From the NCBI GenBank assembly GCA_033439765.1, contig JAULSN010000004.1:2304001-2368000 (forward strand): 64,000 bases of DNA, in the 5' to 3' direction. The stretch is from Lasiosphaeria ovina. Lineage: Eukaryota; Ascomycota; Sordariomycetes; Sordariales; Lasiosphaeriaceae. The notes under the pieces are model-generated. The model saw only the letters and a list, made by a program, of their open reading frames with translations. It ran no database searches and was not told the origin of the DNA. Numbering within the stretch: the first letter of the stretch is position 1; each line of letters opens with the position of its first letter. Position numbers and translations under genes: made by a program. This document shows positions 57,983 to 64,000 of the stretch, one piece after another.

Positions 57983-58541
57983 GTTAGCGGAAATGTGCAG
58001 CCTGGCCTCTGTATATGGTCATCAACTGCCGAAACTCAAAGTGTATGTGGGCGCCTTGCTTCAAAACAACACTGGAGAATTGGCAACGAAACCGAACGTC
58101 TACCTTACAATGCAAACGATGCAGAGGAATAAGCCTAGGTAGTCAAAGCGGCAATCTGGATGTGTCTTTGACAACAGAATCGAGAGGAACAGGAAGTTGG
58201 GTTTAGGATGCCATTAAAATTCGGACACTCCTGCCGTGGACAGTTAGTCAAGGGGTTTCCGTCCTCGACTCGCTCCTTCCGCACCAACTTCCCCCCGAGC
58301 AAATTAATATGACACCCGAAGGGAAGGCAGCTGCCACCGAGGGTAGGTACGAAGGGTCTCCATGCTCACCGCCGCACTCGTATACACAGCAAACGCCAAA
58401 TGTCTTCTCCACGTCACTTACGTTCGCCTCCTTCCATCCCTGTCCTTGCAACCTAAATATGCCGAATGCAAAACCGGCCATTTCTCTCGTTGGGGCCAAC
58501 TTCAGGCAAGTGACCACCGATTAAACTGCCTGTATGCATAC
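57983..58541. other. Spacer between two minus-strand genes
   Basis: Contains the 3' end of the CoA-ligase-like gene and the promoter of the OB-fold gene. No gene or repeat was seen. Confidence 0.4.
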
Positions 58542-60361
58542 TCAAGCAAGCTTCGGGGTTCTAGGTTTATTGTCTCCGACTTCTTTTTTCGCTCGCTCCC
58601 GAAGCTGGTTGCGGAGGATCTTGCCTGACTATTGAACCCCGTCAGTTAGATCACGAACAATTCCCCAGAAAGAATAGTGAGGACAGGGAGAGAGGGACAG
58701 AAACTTACTGGATTCTGCGGAATCACATCAGTAAACACCACGCCGCCCTTCAACCGCTTATACCGGGCAACCTTAGTGGCCATCCAGTCGGCAATGGCCC
58801 TCTCGGTGGCGTTGGACGCGGGGTCGCGGACAATGTAGGCCCTCGGGACCTCTTCGCCCTTGATGGTGACACCGACAACGGCAGCGTCGGCCACGTCGGG
58901 GCTCTCGAGCAGGACGCCCTCGAGCTCGGCCGGCGCCACCTGGTTGCCCTTGACCTTGATCAGCTCCTTGAGGCGGTCGACGACGTGGAATATGCCGCCG
59001 GGCCTGTAGTCTTCGACGTAGGCAATGTCGCCCGTCCTGAGCCAGCGGGTCCCGTCGCTGTCGACCGACAGCGTGTCGGCCGTCGCCTGCGGCTTCCTCC
59101 AGTACCCGCGCATCAGGGTCGGCCCCGTCACCCAGAGCTCGCCGCGCTCGCCTGCCTTTGTGATCTCCGTCTTGCCGTCCAGCGCCATGAGCCTCGCTGC
59201 GCAGTTTGGCATCATCTCGCCCACGCCGCTGCTGTGGCCTCGGATTTTAGGGTCCCAGGACATGCACGTGCATGTTGTCTCTGTCATACCCCATCCCTGG
59301 CGGACGAAGACGTCTCTGTCCTGGAACAACTTCTCCACCTCTTCAGAAACCTCGCGCGTTAGAGGCGCCGCCCCGCAGCCTATACTTGTGACGCTGGACA
59401 GGTCGAACTTTTTGGTCAAGGGGTGCTTAGCCAGCGCGACAACAATGGGCGGCACGCACATCAGGGCTGTGATGCGGTAGCGCTGAACGTAATCGAGCAC
59501 CTTGACGAAGTCGAAGCTAGGCATTATGTACACGGGTATGTGGAGGCGCGGGTAGATGGTGACGAAGTAGGTCTGCCCGTACGCGTGGTACAATGGAAGA
59601 AAGCAGAGAGCGCGGGCCTGCTTCCGCTTTTCCTGGGCGTCGGGATCCAGGTCGTTGGCAAACTCGACGCCTACGCCATTGGCGACGTACGAGTAGTGCG
59701 AGATCTCGACCCCCTTGGGGACCCCCGTTGTTCCACTGCTGTAGTTGAGGCAGCAGGTTGTGACGGTCGTGTCCGAAGGCTCTTGCCAGCTCCAGCCCTT
59801 GGCCTGCTCGAGGTTTCCGGCCAGGAGCTCCGTCCAGTGCCGTGTCTTTCCTGCCCGCCCTTTGGCTCCCGGCCCGGGGGTCGGGCTCCGCGCGAGCTCG
59901 GGTGCTAGGGTATCGCCGCAGAAGAGAAATATGCAATCGTCGGGCAGGCCGGCCTCCCTTGCCGCCTCAAAAGCTATCTCCTTTGCCGACTCGGCGACAA
60001 TCAGGAAGCTGGCTTGGCTGTCGCGGAGCTGGTACGCCAGCTCTCTCGGGACGAAGGTTGGGTTGGCGCCGGTGAAGATGCCGCCGGCCATGAGGATGCC
60101 GAGGAAGACGGAGGGGACGAAGAGGCTGTTGCCAGAAAAGAGCAGCACCCGATCCCCGGGCTTCAGCCCGGCCTTCTGCAGGCCCAGGGCCACGCGCTTG
60201 GACAGCAGGCGGAAGTCGTCTAGGGTGAGGAAGTTTGTGTCAGGCCGTTCGGGGTCAATCAAGGCCCGGTAGTCGTGGACGAGGCCACACGCGGACCCGA
60301 ATATCCATTGCTGGAGGGAGCAGCGCGGGATAGGAGCTGTCCACCGTGATTTGATGGGCAT
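58542..60361 (-). CDS. 4-coumarate:CoA ligase-like acyl-CoA synthetase
   Basis: ATP-dependent carboxylic-acid:CoA ligase of the adenylate-forming (ANL) superfamily. Two exons on the minus strand: 60361-58709 and 58628-58542, with an 80-nt intron, giving 579 residues. Motifs in order: the phosphate-binding YSSGTTGVPKGVEISH at ~220, LPLYHAYGQTYF, GCGAAPLTREV, QGWGMTETTC, the adenylate aspartate in WLRTGDIAYVEDY, the hinge region DRLKELIKVKGNQVAPAELE, and the catalytic lysine in PQNPSGKILRNQL, which is formed across the intron. The acid substrate cannot be read from sequence. Fungal relatives act on coumarate-like and fatty acids, often in peroxisomes. The C-terminus (PKLA) is not a standard PTS1. 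Confidence 0.92.
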
Positions 60362-63115
60362 TTTGGTGTTCTGCTTAATGAGTACCGGGCAAGCAGGGCG
60401 GGAGGACGGGAGGACGGGTTATTGATACTCGTGGGTCTTGACAAGTGACAAGCTGGCGAAGCAAATCCGAGGGCTGGTGTGTTTGAGAAGTCGAGACCTG
60501 TCCAGCTGAGAAGGGGGGAGGGGTATGATAAGGACCCGGGCAAAAGCGATAGAGAACAAGTCAGATGAAGGCAAGAAGCAACGCAACAGCGAGACTAGAC
60601 GATCAAGAGCTACTGGCTTGGGAGTGTCTACTAGACGCTACTACCCCTACCGGCCAAGGCACACACAGCAGCAGCACGAGGGGAGCGACCACATATGCGA
60701 GAAGTTAGGAAACGAATCCCGCGTTGCCAAAGCTCTCCACATAGTGCATGTATGGTATGGTATGGTATGTAGATGCAGCGAGCCAGGGCGAAGCAAGGAT
60801 GAGTGGTGGTAGTGGTGGCGATGGCGGGGTGGTCGAGCCCGAGCCACAAAAACCTAGGGAAAGTGCGAGAACTCCATGTCCTTGTTGCGAGCTTCAGCCT
60901 TTGCTTCCGCTTAAGCTATCCGTTTCTGGAAGCTGCCGCGTTGCCCATTGGACGGAGCGCATCGGGCGGCGGGCGGGCGGGCAGGGAAGCGACGGGGTCG
61001 TTGGCTCTTTTTCCCCCTTCCCATTCCCAATTTCCTATTTCCCATTTCACTCCCCCCCGCACCGGGCTAGCAATGTAGTGTATGTAGTGTGGTTTTGAGC
61101 GTCGTCGTCGTCGTCTCTCTTTTCCCCAGTATCGACGTCGTTTTTTTTTTTTGGGCGGGGGGGATTTGAACAAAGGCCAAGCCGCGCAGCATTTAACCCC
61201 CTCCTCCCCCGCAAAATCGCGCCAATCCAGTCTGGATGGTGTGGTTTATGGCCGTCGTGTGGTTTGTACAGTACCTCGGCCTGCATTATTAATAACAATA
61301 ACGACTTCGACTCGGCAGCAAGTGGGGCGAATCTCTTTCTTTCGATGTCGAGCTGGACTGGGGGATGGGGTTTTATACCTGCTCTTTCCTTCTTCGTTCT
61401 TTTTTCGTTCTGTATCTTGAAAATGTAATTTCCCGAAGGAATAAGTGGTCAACGCAAACTAATTCCCCCCCCCCCCCCCTGGCCTTCCCCGGCCTCGAGA
61501 GGAACCAAGTCAGCATCTTATTGTGAGTACAAAGTACTTTATCTTGGTCCCTGCCCATGTATACCTTGTCTATCTTGTTGGACTGGCTGCTATTATGGTG
61601 TGGCTAGGTATGCAGGTCGTGGGTGTGTCACATCGCTTCGGTGGACATTTTGGTACTGTGACGATGCTTTTCTTTCGAGGCCACTCCTCTCCAACTACCA
61701 AGGGACTACCCAGTTCAAAGCGTGTCTTTGGGACGTAGGTGTGTAATTATGTCTATATAAACGGTGCGAGACCTTGGTATGACCCAATTCTCCGGTTGCT
61801 ATACGATACTAGGTATTGTCTCAGATCAAAACTTTTCCCGATGGGCGTGGTGTGGTGCGTGTGTGTGTCTCTGTTGTGTAACGAGATACTCCCGACGAGC
61901 CATCTACCCTGAGGGCACAGAGCATGGGATGAGAAAGAAATCTGACATATAGATACTTGTCTTTATCACTAGCAGGCGTCCACCGACAATTCGTGATTCC
62001 GCAACAGGGCTTGGATATTTGTGGAGTATATATAAGGTTGCGGCTATCGACGCTGTCAACTCCTCACAGGCTATATGTACAGTACACGTGTATTACTGAG
62101 TTGTACTATGTACGGAGTAGAGACCAGGGAAGGATCCTGCCGCATCGCTCGGTTATCTTGCGTTCGCTACCATGTGCCGTAAGCTATGACATGATGTCCG
62201 GATTATGACATGATCACGGACTGGGTACGGAGTAGGTAGGTGGTAGATTTGTTCCCGTCTTTTTTGAACGAGACGTCGTGATTGGACTGTTTCTTCACAG
62301 GTTTCTTGGGCTTTGGCTTTTTCCATTGCAAGTTCTTTTGTTTATTAAAGTCGCTGCCAGACGGACGCAGACTGTTAGAATTAACCTGATCATTAATTAA
62401 TTCCTTTGGCAGCTCGGACCGGGCTGTTCGTCCCTCGTGTTTGCTTGTCAGTGTGACGCGGGAGAATATTCCAGGTTGGAGATGGCGTGGGTGTGTAACT
62501 TAAGTTCCCGTATCCGTGGGATGCTAGGTCCAAGGTGTTCAGAGCAAACCCACCCAGATGAGGATTTGACTTATAGATAGAACAGGGGAAAAACCCCAAG
62601 AAAAAATTGAAAGACAAATAAAGAGAAACTCGTTTACTTGCGTGAAGTAGACGTAGTCAGACACCGGAATTGCGATTGGCACCCGTGGTGATCAACGGCT
62701 TCAATGCAGCCCCTAACCCTCGAGAACTTACAGCGTGTCCCTTCCCCGGATTCAGCCGAAGATTGGCCGCCGCACGCGCCGTTGGACCACCTGAACCCGC
62801 CCGCCGCCAGTGACCATTGCGCAGCACTAACCCTGCACGCAGCAGGCGGGGGCAACCTAAAGCCGATCGCCAGGGCTGAAGCGACTTGGACAGGTTGACC
62901 TCCAGCCGCGTTCGAGGCATACGCCACGGCGATCTGCGATCGTCCTTTCTTTGCGCCCATTCCTCAAACGAGCCCGCACCTCACCTCTAAACCGGGTTTT
63001 CGCCATTTTGCAGCTTGCTCCCCTATCATGACTTGACTCTTGCGTCGAGGAAAACAGCGGAATTCCTTTCCTTGCGAGCAACCCTGACTTGTCGCAGCAG
63101 CAGCAGACGGCGACC
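60362..63115. other. Intergenic spacer, 2.8 kb
   Basis: No supportable gene. It has a T-run near 61141-61152, a C-run near 61467-61479, and GTATG repeats near 60752-60766. It is the shared upstream region of the CoA-ligase-like gene (minus) and the J-protein gene (plus). Confidence 0.4.
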
Positions 63116-64000
63116 ATGTTGAACATTCTCTCGTTGCTGGGCTGGAGCTTCCTCCCGAATGTGAGTTTTCTGTTTGTGGTACATGCGTAACGAGCCGCTG
63201 GCCATGCATGCATAGGCTAACGTGTGTGTTGGCGCGAAAAGCTCGTCACGGGCTGGGTGCAGGCCATCTACTACGGCATCACGATCCGGGCGGGCGAGGC
63301 CAAGCCGCAGCCGGGCACGCCACGCTACGCCGAGCACCGCCGCCGCATCCACATCCTGGTCGTGTCCGTCTACCTGGCCTACACCATCTACGAGGCCGAC
63401 TACGAGCTGCAGCGCGCCGGCAGCTTCTACGGCGACCTGGGCGTCGGCCTCGACGCCACCGACCGCGAGATCAAGTCGCGCTTCCGCCGCCTAGCCGCCA
63501 CCTTCCACCCGGACAAGGTGGGCAAGGGAGGGGGGGACGCCTCCGCCGACATGGCGACGGACCCCGACGCCGTCAACACGTACTTCATCCACCTCAAGAC
63601 GGCCTCGGACACGCTGCTGGACCCGGCGCGGCGCTTCGCCTACGACCGCTTCGGCCCCGCCGCCGTCGGCTGGGGCGCCCAGCGCTGCAAGACGGTGCGC
63701 GACTACGTGACGGTCGGCGGCCAGGTGCTGCTGGCCCACTACGGCGTCAGCGCCGCCGCCCTCTACGGCCTCGGCCTGCTGGGCTACATGGACTGGGGCC
63801 GGTACGAGCGGTGGCTGGCCATGGCCGCCCTGTTCGCCTTTGAGGCCCACACCATGACGCGCCCCGGCCGCCCCGCCGTCATCGACAAGCTGCTCAACCC
63901 GCTGCTGGCATTTTTTGCTGGTAGCGGCACCCGCGTCCCCTACCTGCCCTTCCAGGCCATCACGCTCGCCCGCCAGCTCAGCATCACGCTGTCCATCGCG
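63116..64000 (+). CDS. Membrane-associated J-domain protein (3' end outside window)
   Basis: Exon 1 is 63116-63160. The 81-nt intron has a GGCTAACG branch site, and exon 2 starts at 63242 and runs off the window. The start reads MLNILSLLGWSFLPN, then a hydrophobic segment (VTGWVQAIYYGITI), another span (ILVVSVYLAYTIYEAD), and a J domain at ~72-145 with YGDLGVG, IKSRFRRLAATFHPDK and FAYDRFGP. The HPD tripeptide that stimulates Hsp70 ATPase is intact at about residue 104, followed by a Gly/Asp-rich insertion before helix 4. Further hydrophobic stretches follow (LLAHYGVSAAALYGLGLLGY). The protein is likely an Hsp70 co-chaperone in the ER or another membrane. The truncation is due to the window edge, not a lesion. 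Confidence 0.85.

Overview
This is a 64-kb piece of the nuclear genome of a filamentous ascomycete (Pezizomycotina, most likely Sordariomycetes). Genes are split by 50-110 nt introns with GTRNGT donors, CTRAC branch sites and YAG acceptors. The families are typical of moulds: GH72 glucanosyltransferase, DUF6536 and DUF3405 proteins, a HET-domain protein and a C2-domain phosphatidylserine decarboxylase. A broken Tc1/mariner transposase carries stops of the kind left by repeat-induced point mutation (RIP). I saw no tRNA or rRNA gene, no CRISPR array and no operon structure.

Layout. 0-28 kb holds housekeeping and cell-surface genes: an AIM24-like protein, an unrecognised 738-residue protein with coding-like sequence beyond its stop, a GPI-anchored GH72 enzyme, free methionine-R-sulfoxide reductase, a DUF6536 membrane protein, an epsilon-COP gene with three lesions, and a Psd2-type phosphatidylserine decarboxylase. 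29.5-35.8 kb is an accessory island bounded by 40-bp terminal inverted repeats and TA duplications. It contains the mariner transposase relic, a probable solo LTR and a HET-domain gene. 36-64 kb holds a DUF3405 glycosyltransferase-like protein, a paxillin-like LIM protein, myo-inositol-1-phosphate synthase, an OB-fold protein, a 4-coumarate:CoA-ligase-like enzyme and the start of a membrane J-protein, separated by long gene-poor spacers.

The outstanding feature lies in the HET gene on the minus strand. Between a short first exon and the HET exon is a tandem array of about 70-bp units. Each unit reads as one complete canonical fungal intron plus a 3-nt exon. I count 29 consecutive 3-nt exons separated by 30 introns, all in phase 0, with no stop codon, and the frames on both sides match. 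Intron copies differ almost only by CpA/TpA transitions, but the triplet takes eight unrelated values (Leu, Asp, Arg, Val, Glu, Ala, Trp codons). If spliced as drawn, each repeat contributes one residue to a Leu/Asp/Arg-rich segment in front of a HET domain. Changes in repeat number or exon skipping would then change the protein one residue at a time. I know of no described system like this. It is predicted from sequence only, and transcript data would decide it.

The genes otherwise look like independent loci. Two (PSD and INO1) belong to phospholipid synthesis but lie 25 kb apart and show no sign of a cluster.
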